Shown: in pieces, positions 17,171-26,512 of the stretch
Numbering within the stretch: position 1 is the first letter of the stretch
How the letters are laid out: each line of letters opens with the position of its first letter
NCBI RefSeq assembly: GCF_002499975.2
Contig: NZ_CP052766.1
Span: 930,001 to 994,000 of the forward strand
Source of the DNA: Alteromonas pelagimontana
GTDB taxonomy: Bacteria; Pseudomonadota; Gammaproteobacteria; Enterobacterales; Alteromonadaceae
DNA length: 64,000 bases
Direction: 5' to 3'
Notes under the pieces: model-generated
Told to the model about the DNA's origin: nothing
Seen by the model: only the letters and a program-made list of their open reading frames with translations
The model's database searches: none
Program-made: the position numbers and the translations under genes

Positions 17171-19636
17171 TTAGTGGCCCATTTGCTTCCACGGCATTGT
17201 ACGTAGTACATCCGCGAATACACCAGCAGCAGTAACTGTACCACCGGCACCATAACCCCGAATGACATAAGGGATTGGCTGGTAATAGTCACTGCTGATG
17301 GCCAGCGCATTTTCGCCGTCTTTTACCGCCGCCAGAGGATGCGTCAGCGGCACTGCCTGGATCGTAACCTTGCACTTGTCGCCTTCAATGCTGCCGATGT
17401 ACCGTAATACTTTATCTTCGGCTCGAGCCTGCTCCACTCGTTTGGCAAAATCCGCGTCCAACCTGGGCAGTTGCGTCATAAACTCATCTACGCTGCAGGT
17501 TTCGGCAAACCCTTCTGGTAGCACAGATTCAATGGCAATATCGGTAAGTTCAAGCTCTAAATCCGCTTCACGTGCCATAATTAGCAGTTTACGCGCTACA
17601 TCCATGCCGCTTAGATCATCACGGGGATCTGGCTCTGTGTAACCGTTGGATTTTGCAGATAATGTCGCCTCAGACAACGACATTCCTTCTTCTAGCTTAC
17701 CGAAAACGTAGGATAAGCTTCCGGATAAGATGCCTTGGAAACTATGTAACACGTCTCCTGCACTGAAAAGCTTCTGCAGGTTATCAATAACTGGCAGACC
17801 AGCACCCACGGTAGTTTCGTAAAGGTACTGCCGATTGGTCCGCAAGGCAGTTTTTTGCAGTTTACGGTAATAGGCCAGGCTGTCGGTGTTGGCTTTTTTA
17901 TTTGGCGTCACTACATGGAAACCATTTTCCATCATATCCACATATTGCGATGCAATGCCCGCATGGCTGGTGCAATCCACAATGACCGGGTTTACCAGGC
18001 TGTTGTCATTTACAAATTTCCGTAGTCTGTCGATGGAGAAGCTCTCTGTGGCCTGCGCCAGCGATGCCTTCCAGTCGTTGGCAACATCTATCCCATTCCC
18101 ATCCAATAATAATTTACGACTATTGGCAATACCGTAAACCCGAAGCTGGATATTGCGTTTCAACAGCGAAGGTTGTTGTCTGGCGATTTGCGCCAGTAGC
18201 TCGGTGCCCACGTTGCCACATCCAACTAAAAACACATCGATAGTATGACGGTTAGAGAAAAAGTTCTGATGGATAACTCTTACGGCCTTTTTTGCGCCGC
18301 TGGCTTCAATAACGGTAGAAATAGAACGTTCGGAAGAGCCTTGCGCAATGGCGACATTGTTCACCCTGGCCTGCCCCAGCGCACTGAAAAAGCGTGCCGC
18401 GAGACCTTGAGTATGACGCATGCCGTCACCCACCAGCGTAACAATTGCCAAATCCTGTCGCACTTCAATGGGATCTAGCAGCTGGTTTTGTAATTCAAGT
18501 GCAAAGGCATCCTCCAGCAGATTTAACGCTCGCGCGGCGTCTTTGCTTTGAATGCAGAAACTGATGCTGTATTCGGAACTGGACTGGGTAATCAAGCTGA
18601 TTGAAATATGGGCATTTGACATCACTTCAAACACGCGGCTGGCCATTCCCACCATGCCTTTTAATCCGGGGCCTGCCACATTGAACATAGTGATATTATC
18701 AAGCTGCGAAATCCCTTTTACCGAAGTCCAGAGTTCGCTGGCCTGGTTGCTTATCAAAGTCCCTGGCGCAGCAGGGTTTAACGTGTTGCGAATCAGACAA
18801 GGTATATGATGTTGCGCAATTGGGCCAATGGTTTTGGGGTGGAGCACTTTCGCCCCAAAGTAAGACAACTCCATGGCTTCCTGATAGGTGAGCTTATCCA
18901 GTAACACTGCACCTTCCACCTGGTTAGGATCAGCATTGTAAACGCCATCTACGTCGGTCCAGATTTCACAGCATGAAGCCTCTATACAAGCGGCCAGAAT
19001 GGCTGCTGAGTAGTCCGAGCCGTTACGCCCTAACGTCACTTTCTCTCCCGCGTCATTAGCGGCGACAAAGCCCGGCATAACTAAAAACACGCTGCCATCA
19101 GTTTGTACATCAGAAAACCGCGCTTTGCTAAGCGGGACATCAGCGATGCTATCTAGATAATCTCCATCTGCAAGAATATAAGTGGCGGGATCGATAATGA
19201 GGTTGTTTACGCCTTTTGCCGAAAGAATGGCGCTAAACAAGGTTACGCTGATGTACTCGCCCAGACTCAGGATGCCTGCTATGACGTTATCCGGCGCGCA
19301 GCCAAGTAATTTAATGCCTTCCAGTTGTTGCTTAAGTTTGCGCAGCCGTGTCTGGATAAAATCGTTAACATCTTGATAAGCGAAATCCTCAACCGTTTCT
19401 TTTAGCTCTTGTGCAATACCGGTGACAGTTTCATCAAGTTTGGCAAAAAGCGGCAGGTAGTCTTCATTTGCCGCCGCTTGTTCACACAGTAAAGATAGCG
19501 CGTTGGTAACTCCCTTTGGAGCAGACAAAACCACAGCCGCGCCATCGGTTTGGTGGGTGGTCATACTAATCTCGGTCACGCGCAGGTACCGCTGTGCATC
19601 CGCCAAAGATGATCCACCAAACTTTAACACTTTCAT
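17171..19636 (-). CDS. thrA: Bifunctional aspartokinase I / homoserine dehydrogenase I
   Basis: Catalyses the first and third steps from aspartate to homoserine. 821 residues against 820 in E. coli. The aspartokinase domain (about 1-290) starts MKVLKFGGSSLADAQRY and contains TLGRNGSDYSAAIL; two ACT regulatory regions follow (about 310-460) with ITQSSSEYSISF and IAQGSSERSIS, where threonine binds. The homoserine dehydrogenase domain (about 465-821) opens with the NADP loop VFLVGCGNVGTELL and contains GILSGSLSYVFGKLEEG and the AKSNGYTEPDPRDDLSGMDVARKL signature. AGGAG precedes the ATG. Expected to be threonine-inhibited, and transcribed through the attenuator upstream. Confidence 0.98.
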   Translation of the reverse strand: MKVLKFGGSSLADAQRYLRVTEISMTTHQTDGAAVVLSAPKGVTNALSLLCEQAAANEDYLPLFAKLDETVTGIAQELKETVEDFAYQDVNDFIQTRLRKLKQQLEGIKLLGCAPDNVIAGILSLGEYISVTLFSAILSAKGVNNLIIDPATYILADGDYLDSIADVPLSKARFSDVQTDGSVFLVMPGFVAANDAGEKVTLGRNGSDYSAAILAACIEASCCEIWTDVDGVYNADPNQVEGAVLLDKLTYQEAMELSYFGAKVLHPKTIGPIAQHHIPCLIRNTLNPAAPGTLISNQASELWTSVKGISQLDNITMFNVAGPGLKGMVGMASRVFEVMSNAHISISLITQSSSEYSISFCIQSKDAARALNLLEDAFALELQNQLLDPIEVRQDLAIVTLVGDGMRHTQGLAARFFSALGQARVNNVAIAQGSSERSISTVIEASGAKKAVRVIHQNFFSNRHTIDVFLVGCGNVGTELLAQIARQQPSLLKRNIQLRVYGIANSRKLLLDGNGIDVANDWKASLAQATESFSIDRLRKFVNDNSLVNPVIVDCTSHAGIASQYVDMMENGFHVVTPNKKANTDSLAYYRKLQKTALRTNRQYLYETTVGAGLPVIDNLQKLFSAGDVLHSFQGILSGSLSYVFGKLEEGMSLSEATLSAKSNGYTEPDPRDDLSGMDVARKLLIMAREADLELELTDIAIESVLPEGFAETCSVDEFMTQLPRLDADFAKRVEQARAEDKVLRYIGSIEGDKCKVTIQAVPLTHPLAAVKDGENALAISSDYYQPIPYVIRGYGAGGTVTAAGVFADVLRTMPWKQMGH

Positions 19637-19689
19637 TTGTTGCTCCTTCCGGTTTCTTTCGCTACGTCAATCGTTACAGCTTGTCAGGT

Positions 19690-19723
19690 AAAAAAAAACC
19701 CGCTCTCTTGGAGGGCGGGCTTT
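19690..19723 (-). terminator. thr operon attenuator
   Basis: Read on the minus strand: GCCCGCCCTC, a short loop, then GAGAGCGGG (one mismatch in a 9-bp stem), followed by nine T. It lies between the thr leader peptide and thrA, the position of the E. coli attenuator. Confidence 0.85.
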
Positions 19724-19745
19724 CGGTGTCTGTTGCATTTGCGCA

Positions 19746-19817
19746 CTAGCCAGCGACCGCCCTCATAGAGGTGGTAATAATCATCATGCCGGTGGTGCTA
19801 ATTATTATTGTTTTCAT
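19746..19817 (-). CDS. thrL: thr operon leader peptide
   Basis: 23-residue frame, too short for ordinary gene finding. The translation begins MKTIIISTTGMMIITT and contains five Thr and five Ile in the first 16 residues, clustered as Ile-Ile-Ile, Thr-Thr, Ile-Ile and Thr-Thr. A Thr/Ile-rich peptide followed by a terminator and thrA is the arrangement of the E. coli thr leader, where ribosome stalling at scarce Thr- or Ile-tRNA lets transcription pass the terminator. The sequence differs from E. coli thrL, so the call rests on position and composition. No strong ribosome site is visible. Confidence 0.88.
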   Translation of the reverse strand: MKTIIISTTGMMIITTSMRAVAG

Positions 19818-19829
19818 GCAGGTCAATTT

Positions 19830-19853
19830 GCCGTATAGACGTCTATATGTCAA
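19830..19853 (-). promoter_or_regulatory. Possible -35 box and operator-like palindrome upstream of thrL
   Basis: A consensus TTGACA on the minus strand (19848-19853) is followed directly by the perfect 14-bp palindrome TATAGACGTCTATA (19834-19847). A -10 at normal spacing would put the start too close to the thrL ATG, so this may be a protein-binding site rather than the promoter core. Confidence 0.35.
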
Positions 19854-20162
19854 CCGAGAAACTGAAAATAAATTGTACTGCACAAATTTTCCCGCTGTTT
19901 TTTAGCGCCACGCCCCAACCTGATCATTGGCTTCTCCACTAAATCCACTCTCACTATATACCTTGGATCGAAAGGCACTCACCGCCGCCTTTCCCGAAGG
20001 ATGTTTGGCGCAGTTGCAGAGCTTTTCAGGTAAAGTAGTAGCGCCACTGTGATCCCAACTTCCGCTGATACAGTACCCTTCTACAAAAGCACACTAACTT
20101 ACACGGCAGATAAAAATTCATTTTTATCTTATATATTCGCTGATATATGCAAGGATTGCGGT

Positions 20163-21281
20163 ATGAAAACACGATTCAAAACGTTCCTGGCAATTAGCGC
20201 GTTTGCCACAATTTCGCCCATAACAATGGCAGAAGAATTGCCGTTCGAAATCGGCGGACATGTCAGGTTAAATTATAGTTACCGAGACTGGCAGGAACCC
20301 GCTTTACGCGATGGTTTGGAGTTTGAGTCGTTGCGTCTGACGGTATCTGGCGAGTACGAAAAATTTAGTTATAAAGCAGATTACCGATGGTATGAAAATA
20401 CCGATTTTAACACCGTTCGCTACGCCGATCTTACCTATACCCATGATGAATATGTCAAGGTTACAGCTGGAATAACCAAAGTGCCTTTTGGCTTGTTACC
20501 TTTCGCCTCTAACAGCTTCTGGTTCTCAGGTAACTACTATATCGGTTTTGAAGATGATTATGACGCTGGCTTCGTAGCTGAATATGAACGCGCTGGATGG
20601 TCTTTCCAGGCGGGCTACTTTCTCAATGATGAATATAACAACGCGGGAAAGTTTGGTCGCTATTCGTTTGATATTGCCGATGATGGTGAATTTCGCAATC
20701 AGGAAGACGGTCAATATAACGTGCGCGTGAATTACACGGGCACGTTTATTCCACGATCCCTCACAGAAGTCGGCGCTTCTTATCAGCATGGCGACGTGCT
20801 TAATCTCGACACGCTAAACGATGGCGACATGTCGGCGTACGCAGTTCATGTTCGTCACATACAAGGCCCGGTGAAATTAGAGCTACAATACACTGATTAT
20901 GAATATAATTTAGCCGTACCTGAAGGACAAACTGCTGATCGCCTGGCGCTGTCTGCCTATGAAGCCCCTTTTCTGATAGCCAGTGCGGGTAAAACTTATC
21001 TTTCCAATCTGGTTTACACGTTGCCATATAAGTTCAAATCGGTGTCTGATATTAAATGCTATTCTGAATATAGCCGCATAAGTCCAGACATTGATGCAGG
21101 ACGATCAAGCACGCAATGGGTGAATGGTTGCAGCTTTGGCTGGTCCAAGTTGTTTGTTTATGTCGACAGTATCCAAGGAAAAAACATGTGGTTTGCCGGC
21201 GGTTCCGGTATTGGATTGGACTTTGAGGATTTTCCTGAAACTACGCACCGGCTGAATATCAGTGTTGGCGTTTACTTTTAG
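20163..21281 (+). CDS. Outer-membrane porin-like beta-barrel protein
   Basis: 372 residues from ATG 20163 (AAGGA upstream); an open frame extends 114 bp further 5' but the signal peptide begins here. The signal peptide is about MKTRFKTFLAISAFATISPITMA, cut before EELPF. The mature protein alternates aromatic and polar residues in beta-strand style (HVRLNYSYRDW, YKADYRWYEN, YNVRVNYTGTF, VKLELQYTDYEYN) and ends in phenylalanine (RLNISVGVYF), the usual signal for outer-membrane assembly. It resembles the OprP/OprO or DcaP-like porin group; the substrate is not deducible. The solute-binding gene starts 9 bp downstream, implying joint expression and perhaps a shared ligand. Confidence 0.8.
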   Translation: MKTRFKTFLAISAFATISPITMAEELPFEIGGHVRLNYSYRDWQEPALRDGLEFESLRLTVSGEYEKFSYKADYRWYENTDFNTVRYADLTYTHDEYVKVTAGITKVPFGLLPFASNSFWFSGNYYIGFEDDYDAGFVAEYERAGWSFQAGYFLNDEYNNAGKFGRYSFDIADDGEFRNQEDGQYNVRVNYTGTFIPRSLTEVGASYQHGDVLNLDTLNDGDMSAYAVHVRHIQGPVKLELQYTDYEYNLAVPEGQTADRLALSAYEAPFLIASAGKTYLSNLVYTLPYKFKSVSDIKCYSEYSRISPDIDAGRSSTQWVNGCSFGWSKLFVYVDSIQGKNMWFAGGSGIGLDFEDFPETTHRLNISVGVYF

Positions 21282-21290
21282 AGCGATGCA

Positions 21291-22088
21291 ATGCGATTAC
21301 TACTAACTTTTTTAATTTTGCTGACCCTGATCCCCACTCAGGCTTTTGCCCACGCCTGGCTTAAACTTAAGATAGCGACCACGGAATACGCGCCTTATAC
21401 GTCTACTTCGATGGAACACAGCGGCTATATTAATCATATTATTACGCAGGCATTCTTGGAAACCGGGGTGGTCGTCGAGTTCACCGCAATGTCGTGGGAA
21501 GAGGCGCTTGAAGCGACGCGCAAGGGCGAATATGACGCAGTATCTTACGGCAATTTCATCCGCTCCCGCGAGCGTGAATTCTGGCACAGTGATCCGATAT
21601 CGGTAGAGAATCTTGTTTTTTACGTCAATAAAAAAACTGGTCCGAAGAATTGGCAAGCGCTGAGCGATCTAAAGCAATATAAGATGGGGATCACGAAAGA
21701 TTATTTGTATACCGATGAAATAGAAGCTTATGTTAAATCTGCGCCTACAATCGTTACCGCCCCCACCGACAACGCCAACTTCGATGCGTTAATTAACGGC
21801 GATATCGATTTATTCCCGATTGATCAGTTAACGGGCTGGTACATCCTGCAGAAAGATTTCAACGAGATTGATCGCGCCAGCATTCAGACCATAGAACCGC
21901 GCATATCCTCTGTAACGACGCATTTACTCGTGCCCAAAGGTAATGCTGATGAACGCTTAATACTGGAGCTATTCAACAAGGGCCTGAAACAACTGAAATT
22001 GCAGGGCGAGATGGAACGCTTTAAGACCTTACTGCGTGAGGGATTTTATCAGTATCCAGAAAAGCCGGTTAATTATGATCGACGGTAA
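21291..22088 (+). CDS. Periplasmic solute-binding protein, SBP_bac_3-like
   Basis: 265 residues with signal peptide MRLLLTFLILLTLIPTQAFA. The mature part begins LKIATTEYAPYTSTSMEHSGYINHIITQAF, the two-lobed fold of amino-acid-type solute-binding proteins, with EALEATRKGEYDAVSYGNFIRSREREF (lobe switch) and LINGDIDLFPIDQLTGWYIL. No ABC permease or ATPase gene is nearby, so it may be an orphan binding protein, a sensor partner or a scavenging partner of the porin upstream. Ligand unknown. The start overlaps no gene and lacks a clear ribosome site, consistent with translational coupling to the porin. Confidence 0.78.
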   Translation: MRLLLTFLILLTLIPTQAFAHAWLKLKIATTEYAPYTSTSMEHSGYINHIITQAFLETGVVVEFTAMSWEEALEATRKGEYDAVSYGNFIRSREREFWHSDPISVENLVFYVNKKTGPKNWQALSDLKQYKMGITKDYLYTDEIEAYVKSAPTIVTAPTDNANFDALINGDIDLFPIDQLTGWYILQKDFNEIDRASIQTIEPRISSVTTHLLVPKGNADERLILELFNKGLKQLKLQGEMERFKTLLREGFYQYPEKPVNYDRR

Positions 22089-22328
22089 AAATTGTAAGCC
22101 GAACTGCATTTTAGTAGGAAGAGAGACGAGGTTTTAATTGGGGCATGTTGACCTTTCCTGTTCAGCATCTTTGCCATTGCAGCCTCTCACGCAAGCAGAG
22201 ACTGTAAAAAACCTGACGTAAATACATCGCCAGCCATCGCAATAACTTATCGATCCAGCTTTTGATATCTTGCCCTTCAGCGAAAAGCCCCTATTACTAA
22301 TTTATCAATCCGAATAACTGGAGCAGTT

Positions 22329-23351
22329 ATGTCCTCCCCGATCCCTTTTTCGATTCTTGATCTTGCCCCGCTGGGCGAAAATCAAACCGTCAGAGATGCC
22401 ATTCAAAACACTAATTCGCTGGCAATCACCGCTGAAAAGAACGGCTACCATCGCGTTTGGTTGGCCGAACATCATGGCATGCGAGCTGTAGCAAGCGCCG
22501 CTACGTCGGTGATGCTGGCAGGTGTCGGTGCTGTCACCGATAAAATTAGAATTGGCGCTGGCGGTATTATGCTGCCCAATCACTCGCCGCTAGTCATTGC
22601 AGAGCAGTTTGGCACATTGGCCGCAATGTACCCGGACAGAGTTGATTTAGGGCTAGGCCGCGCGCCCGGAACAGATATGGCTACCGCTCGGGCCCTTCGG
22701 CGCAATCTTCATGGCGATGTAGATGATTATCCCTCTGATGTGGCGTTATTGCAGGATTATCTCTCAGACGATGACGGCAGTAGGCAACCTGTTGCTATTC
22801 CAGGCGCAGGCTCGAAGGTGCCGTTGTGGCTGCTGGGTTCCAGCCTTTATTCAGCGCAGCTGGCCGGTAAAATGGGACTGCCCTTTTCGTTTGCGTCGCA
22901 CTTTGCACCCGATATGTTATTTGACGCCATTCGAATTTATCGCATGAACTTTACGCCTTCTGCACAACTGCGCCAGCCTTACGTTTCAGCCGGTGTAATG
23001 GCATCGGTGGCTGACGATACCGCAACCGCTGCTCATTTGTTTACATCGGTCCAGCAGCAATTTACTAACTTGCGTCGCAGCGCCAACCGTCCTATTCCCA
23101 GGCCAGTGGATGATATCCACGCGGTGCTATCGGAAATGGAATTACATGCGCTTAACAGCACTTTACGATATGCCGTAGTAGGCAATCCTGGTGAGGCAGA
23201 ACAAAAATTGCGAAAAATTATTGAAGCCACAGAAATTGACGAGCTAATTCTTTCATTCCCGATCCACGACATCGAACAGCGGCTACATGCTATCGAACTG
23301 GTCGGTAAGCTAGACGGCGTGATGCAAAAGCAATTATGGGCGACGCAATAG
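22329..23351 (+). CDS. LLM-class flavin-dependent oxidoreductase, YhbW type
   Basis: Luciferase-like monooxygenase-fold protein of 340 residues, predicted to use [27 protein letters not shown] at the N-terminus, [24 protein letters not shown] and the loop [13 protein letters not shown] are typical of the YhbW subgroup, whose substrates are unknown. GGAG 6 nt before the ATG. It is followed 82 bp downstream by an SDR gene on the same strand; a pathway link is possible but not shown by sequence. Confidence 0.88.
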   Translation: MSSPIPFSILDLAPLGENQTVRDAIQNTNSLAITAEKNGYHRVWLAEHHGMRAVASAATSVMLAGVGAVTDKIRIGAGGIMLPNHSPLVIAEQFGTLAAMYPDRVDLGLGRAPGTDMATARALRRNLHGDVDDYPSDVALLQDYLSDDDGSRQPVAIPGAGSKVPLWLLGSSLYSAQLAGKMGLPFSFASHFAPDMLFDAIRIYRMNFTPSAQLRQPYVSAGVMASVADDTATAAHLFTSVQQQFTNLRRSANRPIPRPVDDIHAVLSEMELHALNSTLRYAVVGNPGEAEQKLRKIIEATEIDELILSFPIHDIEQRLHAIELVGKLDGVMQKQLWATQ

Positions 23352-23439
23352 CGCCAGTGATCTTTTCTTCACAAAGTGAGGAAAGCATACATACCCCTTC
23401 ATTTATTCAACCAGTTAGAATTAGGACCAGGGAATGACA

Positions 23440-24117
23440 ATGCAAGAAAAAACAGTATTTATTACCGGTGCCTCTAGCGGAATAGGTAAAGCGACCGCTC
23501 GACTTTTGGTAAAAAGCGGGCATAAAGTTGCGTTAACCGCCAGAAGTAAAGATAAACTTGAAGCCCTGGTAAATGAGCTGGGAAACGAGAATGCGTTTGC
23601 TGTGGCAGCCGATGCCACCAATTTTGATGAATTAAAAAATGCGGTGGATAAAACCATTGAGCATTATGGCAAACTCGATGCTGCCTTTGCCAACGCCGGC
23701 AAGGGGGTATCAAAGGCAGGTACGGAAGAGGGTGACCCCGACGAGTGGGCCCAGATGATCGATATCAATATTAACGCGCTGCTGTGGACAGCCAAGCTTA
23801 CCCTTCCCCACTTGCGAAAATCTCAAGGGCACTTCCTGTTAACCAGTTCAGCCGCAGGCAGAACCAGTATCAAAGGCTCAATCTATGGCGCCACAAAATG
23901 GTTTGCGTATGGTTTTGGCCGCAATTTAGCAGAGGAAATGAAAGAATGGAAAGGACGGTGCACCACTATTTGCCCTGGCATGGTAAATACGCCGTTTTTT
24001 GACGAAGATAAGGAAGACAAGCTGCAACCGGACGATGTCGCTGAAGCAGTGTTATATGCCATCAACGCAAACCCGCGCAATAGCGTGAGAGAAGTTTACC
24101 TGATGCCCGCTTATTAG
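23440..24117 (+). CDS. Short-chain dehydrogenase/reductase
   Basis: Classical SDR of about 225 residues, NAD(P)-dependent. The cofactor loop is TGASSGIGKATA near the N-terminus, followed by the NAG motif (FANAGKG), catalytic Ser in LLTSSAAGRT, and Tyr/Lys in YGATKWFAYGFG. The C-terminus CPGMVNTPFF is the usual PG motif. Two ATGs are possible; 23440 has AGGGA 6 nt upstream, whereas 23434 lies right against it. Substrate cannot be told. Convergent with the sulfatase gene. Confidence 0.9.
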   Translation: MQEKTVFITGASSGIGKATARLLVKSGHKVALTARSKDKLEALVNELGNENAFAVAADATNFDELKNAVDKTIEHYGKLDAAFANAGKGVSKAGTEEGDPDEWAQMIDININALLWTAKLTLPHLRKSQGHFLLTSSAAGRTSIKGSIYGATKWFAYGFGRNLAEEMKEWKGRCTTICPGMVNTPFFDEDKEDKLQPDDVAEAVLYAINANPRNSVREVYLMPAY

Positions 24118-24140
24118 AGATGCAATAACTATTGCAGGAA

Positions 24141-24177
24141 AAGGCGCAGCTACCGGTAAAAGCAGTAGCAGCGCCTT
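24141..24177. terminator. Hairpin between the convergent SDR and sulfatase genes
   Basis: Arms AAGGCGCAGCTAC (24141-24153) and GTAGCAGCGCCTT (24165-24177) pair with one mismatch around an 11-nt loop. There is no clean T-run on either side, but the position between two convergent stop codons suggests a bidirectional terminator. Confidence 0.5.
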
Positions 24178-24200
24178 AGCCCCTATTTCAGAACAATGGG

Positions 24201-25880
24201 TTAGCGTGTAGATTCTTCTTTGCTGCTCTTTTCCATAAATGGAAAATACATCTCCCCTTTGCGCTGTTTTTCGATTTTCAATGGCGTGTCTGGGAACAAG
24301 CCCATGAATATGTCTTTACGGTTGGGTTCAACTAACCACCAATCCGGGAAGGGCGCGGCTTTCAAACCGTCCCGCTTACGCAGGTTCATGCCTTCGGCTA
24401 ACCGGGCATTAAAAGGCACCGCAGGCTTGCTTCCATCTGCTGGACGAAGCGACGCATAAAGAGCTTTGCGCAATGGCAGCAGTTTCTCAGCATATTTAGG
24501 ATCGCGGATAAGGTTGTGACGTTCTTCAGGATCCTTTTCCAAGTCATACAACTCTTCAATGTCCCAAACGCCGTGATATTGAATGTATTTTAAGTTATCG
24601 CGACGAATAGCAAAAGTGGTAGGCGTCATTGGGAAAGACCATTCCCAATAATATTCGTAGACAAAATCCGGCTCATCCCAGTTCGCTTGCTTAACCTTGC
24701 CTGATGCTACGGGTAGAAAACTCTTACCTTCAAACTGCGCGGGTTTTTTCGCGCCAGCCAGTTCCAGAAAAGTCGGCGCCATATCCAGGTTTCGAACCAG
24801 CGCTTCGTTGGTTTGCCCTTGGGGAAGCAAACCCGGTGCACTAATAACCAGCGGTACGCGCACGGAACCTTCATAAGCATTGCGCTTATCTATTAAACCG
24901 TGATCGCCTATTAAAAACCCGTTATCACTATAAAAAACCACCATTGTATTTTCATACAAGCCTTCGTCTTTCAGGTACTGAACTAACTTACCGAGACTTT
25001 CATCTACCGCAGACAGTGTGGCGTAATAGTCCTTAAGATATTCTTCCATTGTCCGGTCACTGGCATAGAAAAAGTCCGTGCCATGCCAACTGTTGCGCTG
25101 GTTGTGGACCCACATCGGTTTATTCTTAGCATCCTCTTCGGTCACCACAGCAGAGTCAGGCAATTTAAATTCAGTATCTGCGTACTGACCCTGATGTCGT
25201 TTGGCGGGTTTCGCATCGGAATGGACAGCCTTATGACTTAAATAAAGAAAGAAAGGTTGGTCCTTCTTCACATCATTTTTAAGCCAGTTCATTGCGTAGT
25301 CGGTCAGTTCGTCAGTAATATAACCCTGCTGGTCTACGTGCTTGCCATCAACATTAAGTTGATTGACCATTCCCTGTTCCAGTAAATGCGGTGGAATCCC
25401 GTCTTTTGGAAAATAACTGCCCTGCCCCGCGAAGCTCACCCATTTATCAAAACCTTCCCGTGGCCCATCTGAATCTTCACCCATGTGCCATTTTCCAAAA
25501 AAGCCGGTTTTGTACCCGACGTCCTGCATATATTTAGGAAAAAATATCAGTCCTTCTTCACTGGAATTGTTGTTATCGACAATGTGATGATTACGGGCCG
25601 TCATACCAGTAAGAATGGTGGCCCGACTAGGAGAACAGAGTGAAGACGTCACTACCGCGTTAGGAAAATAAACGCCGGTTTGTGCCAGTTGATCAATGTT
25701 GGGTGTTTCCAGCTCTTCCTGCAGAAACCCCATGCCGTCATATCTCAAGTCGTCCATCAAAACAAAAATAACATTTCGTGGTTTATCGGTTTTTGTTTCA
25801 GCTGCCAATGCAGAAAAACCAAGGCTGGTAATAAGCAGGAAGCCCAGAGGCTTCAGCATTGCCTTGAAAAAACGTACCAT
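24201..25880 (-). CDS. Exported sulfatase, formylglycine (Cys) type
   Basis: 559 residues with a signal peptide (about MVRFFKAMLKPLGFLLITSLGFSALA). Type I sulfatase fold: metal-binding Asp pair in VLMDDLRYDG (43-44), and C82-S-P-S-R86, the motif in which the cysteine is oxidised to formylglycine, then ATILTGM. MVVFYSDNGFLIGDHGL carries the second metal site. The C-terminal EELYDLEKDPEERHNL is the usual C-subdomain. It likely desulfates a carbohydrate, probably from algae, given the marine setting, but the substrate class is not fixed by what I see. The maturase it needs is not in the window. AAGGA precedes the ATG. Confidence 0.93.
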   Translation of the reverse strand: MVRFFKAMLKPLGFLLITSLGFSALAAETKTDKPRNVIFVLMDDLRYDGMGFLQEELETPNIDQLAQTGVYFPNAVVTSSLCSPSRATILTGMTARNHHIVDNNNSSEEGLIFFPKYMQDVGYKTGFFGKWHMGEDSDGPREGFDKWVSFAGQGSYFPKDGIPPHLLEQGMVNQLNVDGKHVDQQGYITDELTDYAMNWLKNDVKKDQPFFLYLSHKAVHSDAKPAKRHQGQYADTEFKLPDSAVVTEEDAKNKPMWVHNQRNSWHGTDFFYASDRTMEEYLKDYYATLSAVDESLGKLVQYLKDEGLYENTMVVFYSDNGFLIGDHGLIDKRNAYEGSVRVPLVISAPGLLPQGQTNEALVRNLDMAPTFLELAGAKKPAQFEGKSFLPVASGKVKQANWDEPDFVYEYYWEWSFPMTPTTFAIRRDNLKYIQYHGVWDIEELYDLEKDPEERHNLIRDPKYAEKLLPLRKALYASLRPADGSKPAVPFNARLAEGMNLRKRDGLKAAPFPDWWLVEPNRKDIFMGLFPDTPLKIEKQRKGEMYFPFMEKSSKEESTR

Positions 25881-26008
25881 AATAAGTATCCTTGATGATT
25901 TTTATAAACAACAAATAGCATACAGCGAAAAGCTGCATGCGTTAATTGTTTGTTAATGATCGGGCGACGAGAGCGGTAATTTAAGCATCATCACTGGAGA
26001 AAGCGTTG

Positions 26009-26512
26009 TTAAGCGGGTTTGGTGTTGTGTATATTCATCTGAATGTTGCTGGTAAGAAGTTGCGCGGGCGGTGAATCGCTGCCCCATTGGCCAACGTTGC
26101 TTACACCAAGAAACTTGCTGCTGTGCGCCCAGACTTCGACTTGCCAGAAATACTGCGATGCTACCGCGAGAGAATCTCCTAAATAGCGAATATTATGCAC
26201 TTGCGGGTTTTCCACTTTTCCTGAATCCCAGGTTAGTCCCTGGCGCGTCAGCAGTGCGCTTTCACTATTGGCCACTACCAATCGATAAGCGCCTTGAGAG
26301 CGAGGCGGATAGCCTGGAATTTGCCAGCTAAAGGAAGGCACTGCCAAGCATTGGGTATTGATATTCTGCTCGCTCAGCAATTCCGTATTCGAATTACTTT
26401 CTACCCGCGACAAAAACTCGTCGGCAGACAACGGCTGCCAACATACCGGCAGAGCTAGCACAGAAGCGGTGACAACTACGCCGTTCATTACGCGTCTTCT
26501 GGATATATCCAT
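26009..26512 (-). CDS. Tat-exported single-domain protein like the N-terminal domain of GH78 rhamnosidases
   Basis: 167 residues. The N-terminus MDISRRRVMNGVVVTASVLALP has a twin-arginine motif and hydrophobic stretch, so Tat export is likely. The rest resembles only the first, fibronectin-III-like domain of alpha-L-rhamnosidases: PSFSWQIPGYPPRSQGAYRLVVANSESAL, then WDSGKVENPQVHNIRYLGDSL and YFWQVEVWA, ending soon after. No (alpha/alpha)6 catalytic domain follows in any frame before the next gene. It lies 128 bp downstream... in genome order next to the sulfatase, both on the minus strand, with this gene transcribed first. Either a truncated rhamnosidase or a standalone carbohydrate-binding domain. 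GAGG about 8 nt before the ATG and an intact frame favour a functional gene. Confidence 0.6.
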   Translation of the reverse strand: MDISRRRVMNGVVVTASVLALPVCWQPLSADEFLSRVESNSNTELLSEQNINTQCLAVPSFSWQIPGYPPRSQGAYRLVVANSESALLTRQGLTWDSGKVENPQVHNIRYLGDSLAVASQYFWQVEVWAHSSKFLGVSNVGQWGSDSPPAQLLTSNIQMNIHNTKPA

